From Symbiodinium kawagutii (lineage: Eukaryota; Sar; Dinophyceae; Suessiales; Symbiodiniaceae): DNA of 64,000 nt. The translations under genes and the position numbers were made by a program. The DNA lies in contig VSDK01025658.1 in assembly GCA_009767595.1 (NCBI GenBank), forward strand, positions 607,946 to 671,945, given 5' to 3'. This document shows, piece by piece, positions 63,819-64,000 of the stretch (position 1 is the first letter of the stretch; every line of letters begins with the position of its first letter). The notes under the pieces were generated by a model, which was not told where the DNA came from, made no database searches, and saw nothing but the letters and a program-made list of their open reading frames with translations.

Positions 63819-64000
63819 ATGTTCAACACACCTGTGCCAGAGGGGCTGCACAGGGAGCTGCCAGATGATCCAGAGGAGCAGCTGCAGTACAGGCAGGGGA
63901 TGAAGCTCACCAGGGAGTCCCCCAACTGGCTGTGGAAAAGCCTGAGGCACTACAAGGCAAGTGCCCCAGGCACAAATAAAGCTGGCAGAAAGCTGGGGAA
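63819..64000 (+). CDS. start of a repeat-family protein, cut by the window end
   Basis: ATG at 63,819 opens MFNTPVPEGLHRELPDDPEE, QLQYRQGMKLTRESPNWLWK, SLRHYKASAPGTNKAGRKLG and continues past the edge. 60 codons are visible. The ATG directly follows the palindrome cluster. I associate the WLWKSLRHYK..GTNKAGRKL stretch with the same dinoflagellate repeat-family proteins as the preceding entry. It may be a further part of that locus. Confidence 0.55.
   Translation, partial: MFNTPVPEGLHRELPDDPEEQLQYRQGMKLTRESPNWLWKSLRHYKASAPGTNKAGRKLG

Noticed and set aside
1..64000. CRISPR array, bacterial operons, ribosome binding sites
   Set aside because: No spaced direct repeats of CRISPR type, no tandem long genes and no Shine-Dalgarno pattern; the exon-intron character is eukaryotic.
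1..64000. tRNA or rRNA genes
   Set aside because: I found no cloverleaf with a B-box-like GGTTCRANYCC in the right place and no rRNA core sequence; a covariance-model search could not be run.

Overview
The window looks like eukaryotic nuclear DNA, most probably from a dinoflagellate (Symbiodiniaceae or a relative). There is no operon structure and no long uninterrupted gene in the first 58.5 kb. Short GC-richer islands of about 70-350 bp with one or more open frames are scattered through AT-richer simple repeat. The right end carries a Lys/Ala-rich protein family that I associate with Symbiodiniaceae genomes. The organism is an inference; no rRNA, tRNA or recognisable housekeeping gene anchors it.

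Layout. (1) 1-58,060: exon-like islands separated by long tracts made of two complementary words, CCATTAACC/CCATCAACC and GGTTAATGG/GGTTGATGG. At the clearest islands the tract to the left is CCAT-type and the tract to the right is GGTT-type, so each presumed intron begins and ends with sequences complementary to each other. Donor-like sites (GTAAGC, GTAAGA, GTATGT, GTGAGC, GTGAGT) on the right edge of many islands favour the + strand. I could not identify any protein, and I cannot say how many genes the islands belong to. (2) 58,083-58,530: a decanucleotide array with an exact 150-bp internal duplication. (3) 59.0-61.5 kb: a different landscape, with ten copies of a GCGG-TGTGT-CCGC hairpin motif around a 322-codon open exon that resembles the C-terminal part of a transposase. 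(4) 61.8-64.0 kb: a repeat-family protein split by a frameshift, a dinucleotide-rich tract, and the start of another coding segment cut by the window edge, all bracketed by short CCTTTG/AAAGGG palindromes.

Mobile elements. Three families of short non-autonomous palindromic elements recur in the first 58 kb. Family A (about 100 bp, ends GGTGTTTCTCAAAATAGGGG) and family C (about 120 bp, ends GGCAGTGGGTCAAACCC) occur in both orientations. Family B (about 95-105 bp, ends CTGGTTGGTGGTTTCAAAC) has twelve recognised copies, all in the same orientation. Several B copies are flanked by 4-bp direct repeats. Where the repeat starts with GT or GC, removing one repeat plus the element as a GT/GC-AG intron leaves an open frame. 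I read family B as introner-like, that is, transposons that become introns.

How the parts may work together: the + strand probably carries one or more genes with many small exons. The introns may fold through complementary ends, and some introns appear to have been made by family B insertions. All coding calls in the first 58 kb are exon-level hypotheses without expression evidence.
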